Origin: Burkholderiaceae bacterium
GTDB lineage: Bacteria; Pseudomonadota; Gammaproteobacteria; Burkholderiales; Burkholderiaceae_C
Length of the DNA stretch: 6,894 nucleotides
Assembly (NCBI GenBank): GCA_029864165.1
Contig: JAOTTZ010000095.1
Span: 1-6,894 of the forward strand
Direction of reading: 5' to 3'
A program made the translations under genes and the position numbers. This document shows, one piece after another, positions 1 to 5,540 of the stretch (the first letter of the stretch is position 1; every line of letters begins with the position of its first letter). The notes below the pieces were generated by a model that searched no databases, was not told the DNA's origin, and saw only the letters and a program-made list of their open reading frames with translations.

Positions 1-2
1 TT

Positions 3-716
3 GGCAGCGGCGACGTGCATTTTGACCAATTGGCTGGCGCCTTTGTGCTGCCACTGCTGGTCAGCCCAATTTTGGCGGCGGCGTTGGGTGTGTTGGCTTA
101 CCGGCTCTTTCGTCTGCGCGCGGTCGAAAAAGACTGCGCCTGCCTGGTCGCACCGGGCCCAGTACCGGCAGGCGAAGGCGCGCTGCTCAACGCATATTCC
201 GCGCCGAGTGTCGTTGTAGCCACCGATGCGACTTGCAAGCCCCTCGATGCTCCCGTGCAAGTCTCGGTATCGCGTGGTCTAGATCGATTGCATGTGCTGT
301 CTGCGGGGTCGATTTGTTTTGCACGCGGCGTCAACGACACGCCCAAGCTGGCCGCCTTGCTTATCGCCGCTCAGCTGTTTGACCACCGAGTGTCGATCGC
401 CTTGATCGGCATAGCGATGGCTGCCGGCGGACTCTTGTATGCCAAAAAGGTGGCCGAAACAATGAGCCAACGTGTGACACGCATGGACCACACACAGGGT
501 TTGGCGGCGAACTTGATCACAGCGACCCTGGTGCTGCTTGCGAGCAAGTTGGGCTTGCCGGTTTCGACCACCCACGTATCGGTCGGCTCCATTGCCGGCG
601 TCGGGGCCAGCGCCAAAACGCTGAACTGGCATGCTCTGCGCAATGTGCTGCTGTCCTGGGTGGCCACCTTGCCGATCGCTGCTGTCACGGCGTGGTGTGT
701 GGTCAAACTAGGCTGA
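3..716 (+). CDS. PiT-family inorganic phosphate permease, 5' end missing
   Basis: This is the C-terminal part of an inner-membrane phosphate permease of the PiT/PHO4 family, which moves inorganic phosphate with H+ or Na+. The frame is open from the window edge, so the true start and first repeat lie outside; the ATG at 15 is internal. The visible 238 codons begin with two hydrophobic helices around LPLLVSPILAAALG. A polar loop of about 60 residues with several cysteines (CAC, ATC, SIC) follows. Then come the second-repeat signature ARGVNDTPK and the late motif GLPVSTTHVSVGSIAGVG, both typical of the family, and a final hydrophobic helix before TGA at 714-716. It converges on the MscS-type gene. 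The substrate is assigned from the family only; other anions are possible but less likely. Confidence 0.88.
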   Translation, partial: GSGDVHFDQLAGAFVLPLLVSPILAAALGVLAYRLFRLRAVEKDCACLVAPGPVPAGEGALLNAYSAPSVVVATDATCKPLDAPVQVSVSRGLDRLHVLSAGSICFARGVNDTPKLAALLIAAQLFDHRVSIALIGIAMAAGGLLYAKKVAETMSQRVTRMDHTQGLAANLITATLVLLASKLGLPVSTTHVSVGSIAGVGASAKTLNWHALRNVLLSWVATLPIAAVTAWCVVKLG

Positions 717-733
717 ACCGACCGCACCGAAAA

Positions 734-797
734 CTCGCGGCAGTCAGATTCTGCGCCTCGACAGACCGCGAGACTTTCGATCGCGGCGTCGAAGTTT
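734..797 (+). terminator. Possible terminator hairpins between convergent genes
   Basis: Two inverted repeats sit just after the permease stop. The first pairs CTCGCGG (734-740) with CCGCGAG (766-772) across a 25-base loop. The second pairs TTCGA (776-780) with TCGAA (789-793) and is followed by GTTTT, which would suit rightward termination. The stems are short, so this is a weak call based on position and shape. The rest of the 717-902 gap shows nothing else. Confidence 0.35.
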
Positions 798-902
798 TCT
801 CGCTTCTAAGCCGCTATGGTTGGGGCACCGCTTTTTGGCTTCCGTCGTGAAGTTGAACGCCACAACACTTGTCGGATTTGTGGCCAGCTGTCCGAAAGAG
901 AG

Positions 903-2024
903 CTACGACTTTGTGCTGGCCGCTTCGTCGGCAACGGCTGCTTGTGGAACGCTGTTGGTCTGCACGTGCAGCGTTTGCGTCGGAAAGGCGATCTCGGCGC
1001 CGTGGCGCGCGATGATTTGTCCAATTTGGAGCAGCACGTCCTGCTTGACTTGGTGGTACTCTACCCAAACGGTGGTCTTGGTAAAGGTGTAGATCATCAG
1101 GTCCAGCGATGACGCACCGAACTGGTTGAAGTTGACGATCAAGGTCTGCGTGCTGTCGATGTCCGAGTGTGCTCGCAGCATCGCCTTGACGTCGGCCACG
1201 ATCGGCGCCACGGCGCTGAAATCATCGTAGCGCACGCCGATCGTTTCCTTGATGCGGCGGTGACTCATGCGTGACGGATTCTCGACCACGATGCTGGTAA
1301 ACACCGAGTTGGGCACATAAATCGGATTCTTGTTGAAGGCGCGGATTCGAGTATGGCGCCAGCTGATGTACTCCACCGTGCCCTCGATGCTCTTGTCCGG
1401 CGAGCGGATCCACTCGCCGACGCTGAATGGCCGATCCAGATAAATCGTCAACCCACCGAAGAAGTTGGCGAGGATGTCTTTGGCCGCAAAACCCACTGCG
1501 ATGCCACCCACACCACCCAACGCCAGCAAACCGGTGATCTGAAAACCAAGCGTCTGCGCGACCGTCAGGGTGGCGACGACCAAGGTCAGCAGCCGAGCCA
1601 GTTTACCGAGAGCGTCGACCGTGGTGTCATCCACTTCCTCGCCACGGGCTTTGCGCGCGGCAATAACGTTGCGACACACTTTGCCGATGAAGCGCAACAG
1701 GAACCAGGTGACGCAGACAATCAGTGCAACGTCGCGTGCCGCAAGCGCCTCGTCGATGAAGCGTTGCTCGACCTGGTGCTGCAACACCCGCACCATGAAG
1801 CTGGCGCCGATGATCCACATGGCGGCTAACAACGGGCGGCTCGCCGTCTGGATCAGAGCGTCGTCCCAGACCGTGGAGGTTTTGCCGGTCACCACTGCGG
1901 CGTGGCGCAACATCACTTGGGCGACCTGATTGAGAACAAGAGTCACGAGGGCGATGGCGATCAAGGATGCCACCCACAACTCGATGCCGATGTGTTGGCT
2001 CAGATATTCGCTCAGTCGGTTCAT
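903..2024 (-). CDS. MscS-family mechanosensitive channel, YnaI-like
   Basis: A 373-residue inner-membrane channel that would open under membrane tension and release solutes on osmotic downshock. Hydrophobic segments lie near residues 14-37, 62-82, 97-117 and 142-160. The pore helix at about 164-190 is rich in Gly and Ala (GGVGGIAVGFAAKDILANFF). The beta domain follows with DRPFSVGEWIRSPD (197-210), IEGTVEYISWRHTRIR and YVPNS (236-240), then a C-terminal alpha/beta domain with FNQFGASSLDLMIYTFTKTT (from 299). These stretches align by eye with E. coli YnaI (343 residues) better than with the shorter MscS, and the extra N-terminal helices agree. The ATG at 2024 is the only candidate start nearby; no clear ribosome binding site precedes it. 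It stands alone, convergent with the permease. The family is certain; the conductance class is inferred. Confidence 0.92.
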   Translation of the reverse strand: MNRLSEYLSQHIGIELWVASLIAIALVTLVLNQVAQVMLRHAAVVTGKTSTVWDDALIQTASRPLLAAMWIIGASFMVRVLQHQVEQRFIDEALAARDVALIVCVTWFLLRFIGKVCRNVIAARKARGEEVDDTTVDALGKLARLLTLVVATLTVAQTLGFQITGLLALGGVGGIAVGFAAKDILANFFGGLTIYLDRPFSVGEWIRSPDKSIEGTVEYISWRHTRIRAFNKNPIYVPNSVFTSIVVENPSRMSHRRIKETIGVRYDDFSAVAPIVADVKAMLRAHSDIDSTQTLIVNFNQFGASSLDLMIYTFTKTTVWVEYHQVKQDVLLQIGQIIARHGAEIAFPTQTLHVQTNSVPQAAVADEAASTKS

Positions 2025-2163
2025 TCGTTCGACTGTAGCGGAATCGCTGGCCGCAGGCGTTCGGTCACCTTACTCGACCCACCTCTTCGCGATTTTTCGT
2101 TGGTGCCGAGCAAGCGGCCACCTGCAGCGTCCGGCTTCGTCACACCGGGGACACACCAGTGAG

Positions 2164-2198
2164 AACGGCTTGCAGCGCCGCAGCGCATACAAGCCGTT
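2164..2198 (-). terminator. Perfect-stem hairpin, possible terminator-like structure
   Basis: AACGGCTTG (2164-2172) pairs perfectly with CAAGCCGTT (2190-2198). Inside, GCGC (2175-2178) pairs with GCGC (2183-2186) around a CGCA loop. It begins a few bases beyond the tRNA-like repeat when read leftward, the position where a tRNA gene often has its terminator. No T-run follows, so its function is uncertain; a protein-binding or recombination site is equally possible. Confidence 0.4.
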
Positions 2199-2204
2199 GA
2201 TTTG

Positions 2205-2234
2205 CCGGGGCCGAATTGAACCACCGACACACGG
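2205..2234 (-). repeat. Direct repeat copy 1, degenerate tRNA-Phe 3' end (possible att remnant)
   Basis: These 30 bases match 4250-4279 at 29 positions, in the same orientation. On the minus strand they carry the T-arm sequence GGTGGTTCAATTC of a tRNA. The one difference (2212 against 4257) spoils a T-stem pair, and the CCA end and acceptor strand are not preserved here. Tyrosine integrases often recombine inside tRNA 3' ends and leave such copies at island ends. The repeat is seen directly; the attachment-site role is inference. Confidence 0.6.
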
Positions 2235-2405
2235 GGCTTCGCGCGGCTCTCGTCCTTCTTGGATCGTGCCCGCAGAACAACCCATAGCGAAACTCAGGGC
2301 CGTGAAAAGCCGTGTTTAAAGTTCAAAGCAACCGGCGGAGCAAAAGCGTAGTCTTTTTCGGAACCCGATTGATTGCGCGGCTGGGCGTCCGCTACGTCTC
2401 CACTG

Positions 2406-2618
2406 CTACGCAGCAAGTTCGATGTACTCAACTTGGCTGGTTGGTTCGGGAATTGGCAAACCGTCTTCGCGCAAACCTTCGAGGTGAAAAGCGATGGCCT
2501 CTCGTATCTCGGCTTCCACTTCTCGCGCCGTGACGCCAGTAGCTACGCAGCCTGGTAGGTCGGGAACATAGGCTGAGAGATTGCCTTCTGCTTTTTCAAT
2601 GACAACGGCATATCGCAT
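2406..2618 (-). CDS. hicB: HicB-family antitoxin
   Basis: A 70-residue protein of the short HicB (UPF0150) type, which binds and neutralises the HicA mRNA-cleaving toxin. Diagnostic stretches are MRYAVVIEKAEGNLSAYVPD, LPGCVATG and a helix with IREAIAFHLEGLREDGLPIP (38-57). It ends soon after PEPTSQVEY, the usual length of this subtype. It shows no separate C-terminal helix-turn-helix or ribbon-helix-helix domain, so autoregulation, if present, must use another route. The ATG at 2618 lies 6 bases past the hicA stop, a spacing that suggests translational coupling; GTGAG upstream is a weak ribosome binding site. Antitoxin second is a common order for HicAB. Identity is firm; activity is untested. 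Confidence 0.93.
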   Translation of the reverse strand: MRYAVVIEKAEGNLSAYVPDLPGCVATGVTAREVEAEIREAIAFHLEGLREDGLPIPEPTSQVEYIELAA

Positions 2619-2624
2619 ACGAAC

Positions 2625-2813
2625 TCACTTTTTCAGATCGGCTTGTTTGAGGATGCTATTCAAAGTTCCAGGCGCAAGATCGTCGCTGGGTTTTCCTGGA
2701 ACTGTAACGCGGCCAGGCTTGTTTGGGTGCATAAACTGCCGGTGACTTCCACGTGTGGCAGCAAGACTCCAGCCGTCCGATTGGAGCATGCGCAGTATTT
2801 CGCTGACTTTCAC
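2625..2813 (-). CDS. hicA: HicA-family mRNA interferase toxin
   Basis: A 62-residue toxin of the HicA (YcfA) family, a small double-stranded-RNA-binding-fold protein that cleaves mRNA and stops translation until HicB binds it. The start chosen is GTG at 2811-2813, giving VKVSEILRMLQSDGW at the N terminus as in relatives. A GTG at 2846 would add 11 residues that do not look like the family. The catalytic histidine is His24 in RGSHRQF, followed by HPNKPGRVTVPGKPSDDL and the C-terminal SILKQADL helix. No good ribosome binding site precedes either GTG, so expression may be low. The gene lies directly after an attC site, as toxin-antitoxin cassettes of integrons do. The family call is strong; the start is less certain. 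Confidence 0.92.
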   Translation of the reverse strand: MKVSEILRMLQSDGWSLAATRGSHRQFMHPNKPGRVTVPGKPSDDLAPGTLNSILKQADLKK

Positions 2814-2886
2814 GAAGTAAGGATACAGCAGCCGTTGCGCCAGCACCGAACTCGCGCCCAGTCAATGAGCACGACGTTGCGGTGAG

Positions 2887-2947
2887 GTTCAACGTGCAAG
2901 GTCAGGCGCACGCTGAGAGGCACGTCGCCTGCACCCGGTTGTTGGGC
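2887..2947 (-). other. Integron attC recombination site
   Basis: Read on the minus strand, this 61-base element has all the parts of an integron attC site. R'' is GCCCAAC (2941-2947), fitting RYYYAAC. R' is GTTGAAC (2887-2893), fitting GTTRRRY. Between them L'' is GGT-G-CAGGCG and L' is CGCCTGACC, nine paired bases with one unpaired G in L'', matching the extrahelical base IntI integrases use to choose the strand. ACG/CGT closes an inner loop. It starts 6 bases after the stop of the preceding gene, as cassette attC sites do. It ends the secreted-protein cassette and begins the hicAB one. Boxes and pairing are seen; recombination activity is inferred. Confidence 0.75.
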
Positions 2948-2953
2948 CGTCCT

Positions 2954-3394
2954 TCACTCCAAGATCGTAAACTCTTTCGAAACGCCGTGATAAACATACC
3001 CGGAAGTTGCATCGGAGTATCGATCGATAACCGCAATGCGATACACCCCTTGGCCCGCGTTCTGACAGTCGCTCGAGCGCAAATCCCAAGTCGCGCGCAG
3101 CGACGCTCCGTATTCCAGGCTAACAGGTGATTTCTTGCACATCGCATCGCACTCACACTGGATGTCAACCCGAAAAACCGCAAACTATCCGTCCCCACCT
3201 CGTCGCTCGACGGTAATCCATGTGAAACGCAGCGGAGCATGGCTTTCCCCGTTTGTCGCGACGATTTCGATGGTAGAAGCTTTCGTCGTTGCAAAAACGT
3301 TACCGTCGACGCCGGGGACAGCGAGGCCCAGGGGATCTGCCGCGCGCAATGGGAGAGCGATAAAGGCGAGCAGAAGTGTGATCCGGTACATCAT
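2954..3394 (-). pseudogene. Small predicted secreted protein interrupted by an in-frame TAG
   Basis: One reading frame of 146 codons runs through here, broken by a single TAG at codon 70 (3185-3187). The N terminus, MMYRITLLLAFIALPLRAAD, is a clear Sec signal peptide with cleavage expected after about residue 18 or 19. The mature part alternates polar and hydrophobic residues (STIEIVATNG, APLRFTWITV), suggesting a beta-rich domain. Beyond the TAG the same frame continues sensibly with CECDAMC (80-86), a further Cys at 110 and a final VYHGVSKEFTILE. Four cysteines in the second half suggest disulfides. AAAGAG lies just upstream, placed best for the second ATG (3391). I do not recognise the family. 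It may be a pseudogene, a readthrough product or a base error; the truncated 69-residue product would lack all cysteines. Confidence 0.65.
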
Positions 3395-3459
3395 GTCTCT
3401 TTACGCCAGACGTATGACATGAACGGCCGGAGCCGGCTCGCGTCGCAGGGTGGCATGGA

Positions 3460-3486
3460 CCGCCGCCCGTAGCGGCTGGCCGGCGG
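3460..3486 (-). terminator. GC-rich hairpin after the membrane-protein gene
   Basis: CCGCCG (3460-3465) pairs with CGGCGG (3481-3486), with an inner CCG/CGG pair around a three-base loop. It begins about 20 bases downstream of the stop at 3506 on the minus strand. No T-run follows, so it could be a weak terminator, a factor-dependent stop, or chance in GC-rich DNA. The surrounding gap (3395-3505) shows no attC boxes. Confidence 0.3.
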
Positions 3487-3505
3487 AGGCCCGCTCGATA
3501 CGGGA

Positions 3506-4030
3506 TTAGAGCGCATACGCAATCTCCCAGTGGTCGGTGAAGTACCAGACGGCGGCAACTATTGCAGCCAGCGCGGTGGCAAGAGCCACCCACTTGGTGA
3601 TCCGGAAAATAGGCTCACCAGTCTTGACTCGCCCCCACTCGTACTTCAAGACTTCTTGGCTCTCATGTATCAATGCTTCTACTCTCTTGGATAGGGACTG
3701 ATGCTCATCTTGTTTGGTGACGTCAGACTTGCCATACACGTTGTTGACAAGTTGAATGAGCTTAACGTGTTCCATCGGATTTAGTCGAAGTAGGATTCGA
3801 GCCCGAGTGGCTTCAACGTCAAGCATCTCCTTGAAGCATTCACTATGGATGTACTCGCCAAGTCCTTCGCCTGCATTGGGCCGCGTACCCTCAATCTTTA
3901 TTGCATCGACGAACGCAAGGTTCTTGGATACGAAGTCCGCAATGTCTACGCGCAGTGCGTCGATCCAGGCCTGCCGGAACTCAGAAGTTTTCTGATCCTT
4001 AGACAGCACAGAGACGATGAATGAAACCAA
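3506..4030 (-). CDS. Unrecognised membrane protein with helices at both ends; 5' end doubtful
   Basis: I do not recognise a named family. The 174 residues from a TTG start begin inside a hydrophobic stretch. A soluble middle with the charged segment SEFRQAWIDALRVD (16-29) and predicted helices follows, then a second membrane helix at about 145-165 (WVALATALAAIVAAVWYF) and a short tail. The frame stays open upstream to TGA at 4091-4093 and encodes NFVAALGAIVVAVIAG, clearly the rest of the first membrane helix, but has no ATG or GTG there. A GTG at 4092-4094 with TAGGG before it is in another frame; removing one base near 4074-4078 would join MTAPAE to FVAALG. Either the gene is frameshifted or it uses an unusual start. 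It sits beside a degenerate attC-like structure. The stop is TAA at 3506. Confidence 0.6.
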   Translation of the reverse strand: MVSFIVSVLSKDQKTSEFRQAWIDALRVDIADFVSKNLAFVDAIKIEGTRPNAGEGLGEYIHSECFKEMLDVEATRARILLRLNPMEHVKLIQLVNNVYGKSDVTKQDEHQSLSKRVEALIHESQEVLKYEWGRVKTGEPIFRITKWVALATALAAIVAAVWYFTDHWEIAYAL

Positions 4031-4101
4031 GCCAGCAATGACCGCGACGACGATCGCGCCAAGGGCGGCGACAAAGTTCGGCTGGTGCGGTCACTGATGC
4101 A

Positions 4102-4217
4102 CCCTAACCTGTTAAATGGACAGATGAGGCGCACCCATCGCGCGTCTGGCCGTTGTCCGACTAATCGTGAGATTCATCGCGGTGTTTCTCTTTCGGCCGT
4201 CCATTTATCAAATAGGC
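4102..4217 (-). other. Degenerate attC-like inverted-repeat structure
   Basis: On the minus strand, GCCTATT (4211-4217) stands at the R'' place and GTTAGGG (4102-4108) at the R' place; CCTA pairs with TAGG. Five to six unpaired bases further in, TAAATGGAC (4199-4207) pairs perfectly with GTCCATTTA (4113-4121), like L''/L' boxes. The 116-base length fits long attC sites. However, R'' breaks the AAC core and R' ends in G rather than a pyrimidine, so it is either a decayed attC or an unrelated inverted repeat. GTTAGGGTGCA just before the next gene looks like a cassette boundary. Confidence 0.35.
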
Positions 4218-4242
4218 GAACTGCCTAGGCGATCACGTCGAT

Positions 4243-4287
4243 TGGTGGCCCGGGGCGGAATTGAACCACCGACACACGGATTTTCAG
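4243..4287 (-). other. 3' fragment of a tRNA-Phe gene, probable island attachment site (repeat copy 2)
   Basis: The minus strand reads as the last 45 bases of tRNA-Phe. It has anticodon loop CTGAAAA with GAA, T-arm GGTGG-TTCAATT-CCGCC with a fully paired stem, acceptor strand CCGGGCC, discriminator A and encoded CCA. Sequence further 5' (above 4287) supplies neither the anticodon-stem partner nor GGCCCGG, so no complete tRNA is present. A 30-base core (4250-4279) recurs at 2205-2234. This is the usual trace of a tyrosine-integrase island that entered a tRNA-Phe 3' end. The tRNA identity is strong; the attachment role is inference, since no integrase is in view. Confidence 0.75.
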
Positions 4288-4397
4288 TGTTGGTTGCGAG
4301 CCATCCCGCCGATTCTCGCGTCTTCCCAGGGTGTTGATTTTTAAGGGTTCAGTGAAGGGCCGACGCCTTGCGGGGTTCCCGTTTCTTCCCGCCTTTT

Positions 4398-4434
4398 GTG
4401 TGGTTTTCTCTGCCGGATTACACAGAAAATACAC
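4398..4434 (-). terminator. Imperfect hairpin just after the 124-residue gene
   Basis: GTGT plus TTTTCT (4398-4409) pairs with AGAAAA plus ACAC (4424-4434) across a small internal mismatch and a 14-base loop, six bases past the stop of the leftward gene. The position suits a transcript end, but there is no T-run. The rest of 4288-4439 holds nothing else I can name. Confidence 0.3.
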
Positions 4435-4439
4435 TGGCC

Positions 4440-4814
4440 CTATCGCTTAGGCACACCTTCCGCTCGCGCTTGGCGAAAGATCGAACTGATCGCTGCGGCA
4501 AGAGCGTCCTTTACGGATTCATCACCCGTGTCTGCCTGTTCCAATGCCTGAACACAACCCAAAATCGGAGGCCAGAATCGCGCCTCTAAGGCGTTTATCT
4601 TCTTGACTTCTGGCACACCCGCTGCGTCGATATGGTGAAGAGCGGCGCTGACAACGCCCTTCAGCGTAAAGGCCGCGATCAAATCCGACGCAGGATGAGG
4701 CTCGTTTCCTCCCAGGAATTCCACACAAACGTCACGAATTCCCTCAAGCGTCAAGACGCTGAAGGGCCTTCCAACGTGGTCACGCAGCTTGTCGATGAAC
4801 TGCTGTTTGTTCAT
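4440..4814 (-). CDS. Unrecognised 124-residue protein coupled to the OPRT gene
   Basis: I do not recognise this protein. From ATG at 4814 it begins MNKQQFIDKLRDHVGRPF and appears mostly helical and soluble, with no signal peptide or membrane segment. Notable stretches are FSVLTLEGIRDVCVEFLGG, AAFTLKGVVSAALHHIDAAG and a C-terminal amphipathic region ending ARAEGVPKR. A longer frame from 4895 is open but would run mostly inside the upstream gene and lacks support. The start lies 35 bases inside the phosphoribosyltransferase gene and has no good ribosome binding site, so translation is probably coupled to it. The overlap suggests the two proteins work together, but no function can be given from sequence. 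Stop is TAG at 4440. Confidence 0.65.
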   Translation of the reverse strand: MNKQQFIDKLRDHVGRPFSVLTLEGIRDVCVEFLGGNEPHPASDLIAAFTLKGVVSAALHHIDAAGVPEVKKINALEARFWPPILGCVQALEQADTGDESVKDALAAAISSIFRQARAEGVPKR

Positions 4815-5379
4815 GTGCGGATATTTTCGGAAAATCGCTCTTCTTAAAGATTGCCCTGACTGGGCCGTAGTCACGCTCCAATGTCTCACGCCCACCTTGC
4901 TCGCGGTCTATGAGTGCAATGATCCCGACAATCTTATAGCCGGAATCGACAAACTGCTCGCACGCCAGCTTGGTCGAACTGCCGGTTGTGATTACGTCAT
5001 CGACGACAACGATTGGCGTGCCGACTGGCAGTTCATTCTCGATGTGATTCATGGTGCCGTGATTTTTTGGCTCCTTGCGGACAATCGATCCATGAATGGT
5101 TCCCAGACCGCGCTCGAATCCCTTCATTGCGACCGCTGCCGTGATGAAGTCGGCGCCCATGGTCAACCCGCCGATTGCGACTGGCGACACCGGAAGCTCC
5201 CGAATCTCCGCCAAGAAGGCGTCTGCGATGAGCGACAACGCCTCACCATCCAGGGTAACCGCCTTGCAGTCAAAATAGAAGTGCGACAAGGCACCATTGC
5301 TTAGGGTGACTGGCTCATCGCGCAGTATTACGCACTTCTTGTCAATCAGTTCATGCAGGCGGCAGTGTGCATTATCCAC
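4780..5379 (-). CDS. pyrE: Orotate phosphoribosyltransferase (OPRT)
   Basis: A 199-residue cytosolic enzyme that would join orotate and PRPP to make orotidine 5'-phosphate in pyrimidine synthesis. The start is GTG at 5377-5379, preceded by GAGGAG at proper spacing; a frame from 5472 is open but unsupported. Motifs: HFYFDCKAVTL at about 33-43 (substrate-side region of OPRT), the flexible catalytic loop RKEPKNHG (101-108) with Arg101, Lys102, Lys105 and His107, and the PRPP-binding loop VVVDDVITTGSS (124-135) with Asp127 and Asp128. DREQGGRE near the end is also OPRT-like. All key residues are present, so it should be active. E. coli PyrE has 213 residues. It could be the housekeeping enzyme or an extra copy: its place among island genes and its overlap with an unknown gene favour an accessory copy, but this cannot be settled here. 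Confidence 0.82.
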   Translation of the reverse strand: MDNAHCRLHELIDKKCVILRDEPVTLSNGALSHFYFDCKAVTLDGEALSLIADAFLAEIRELPVSPVAIGGLTMGADFITAAVAMKGFERGLGTIHGSIVRKEPKNHGTMNHIENELPVGTPIVVVDDVITTGSSTKLACEQFVDSGYKIVGIIALIDREQGGRETLERDYGPVRAIFKKSDFPKISAHEQTAVHRQAA

Positions 5380-5540
5380 AGATACTCTCCTCAACGGCGT
5401 ACTAGGCAGGGCACAAGCACCCGCCCGGACTGGCGATAAAGCTAACATATTACCTTGTCTCGTTGGCCGCAAGGTTAAGCCGTAAACCTCGCTGCTCGGG
5501 GAACTCTCGCGGCAGCCCGTTATCTAGATATGCGCGCCGT
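5380..5540 (-). promoter_or_regulatory. Leader region of the OPRT gene, with a possible promoter and hairpin
   Basis: On the minus strand TTGCGG and TATGTT are separated by 17 bases, a weak sigma-70-like pair about 60 bases before the GTG start. Between it and the ribosome binding site GAGGAG is a short stem, GGC-GGG (5420-5425) with CCC-GCC (5405-5411, one bulged base). It could affect translation or attenuation, as leaders do for some pyr genes. There is no T-run and no family resemblance I can name, so this is low confidence. Confidence 0.25.

Larger units (their letters stand above)
2025..2405. other. Non-coding stretch between the channel gene and hicB
   Basis: About 380 bases with no convincing gene. 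It holds the hairpin at 2164-2198 and the tRNA-derived repeat at 2205-2234, described separately. The open frames here lack ribosome binding sites and any recognisable protein. It probably contains the promoter of the leftward channel gene, but no good -35/-10 pair stands out. It marks the likely edge between conserved chromosome and accessory DNA. Confidence 0.5.

Noticed and set aside
1353..1829. A 158-residue plus-strand open frame opposite the channel gene
   Set aside because: Shadow of the strongly conserved MscS-family coding sequence; no plausible start or protein features.
2164..2198. The hairpin as a third attC site
   Set aside because: It is only 35 bases, has no R/L box layout, and its outer bases do not fit RYYYAAC or GTTRRRY.
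2300..2405. An attC after hicB
   Set aside because: A GCCCAGC resembles R'', and GCGGA/TCCGC can pair, but no R' box or L-box pairing with an extrahelical base is found.
2902..3294. A 130-residue open frame on the minus strand ending in RPNNRVQATCLSACA
   Set aside because: Its tail is the translation of the attC site and its body is out of frame with the secreted protein; it has no recognisable protein character.
3395..3505. An attC between the membrane-protein and secreted-protein genes
   Set aside because: No RYYYAAC/GTTRRRY pair is present; only a GC-rich hairpin is seen.
4243..4330. A complete tRNA gene
   Set aside because: Only the 3' 45 bases fit tRNA-Phe; the 5' acceptor strand, D-arm and 5' anticodon stem are missing.
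4789..5304. A 171-residue plus-strand open frame opposite the OPRT gene
   Set aside because: It is antisense to a gene with all catalytic motifs intact and has no family resemblance of its own.
5390..5490. An attC upstream of the OPRT gene (GCTTAAC with GTTGAGG)
   Set aside because: The outer boxes are near consensus, but no L''/L' pairing exists between them.
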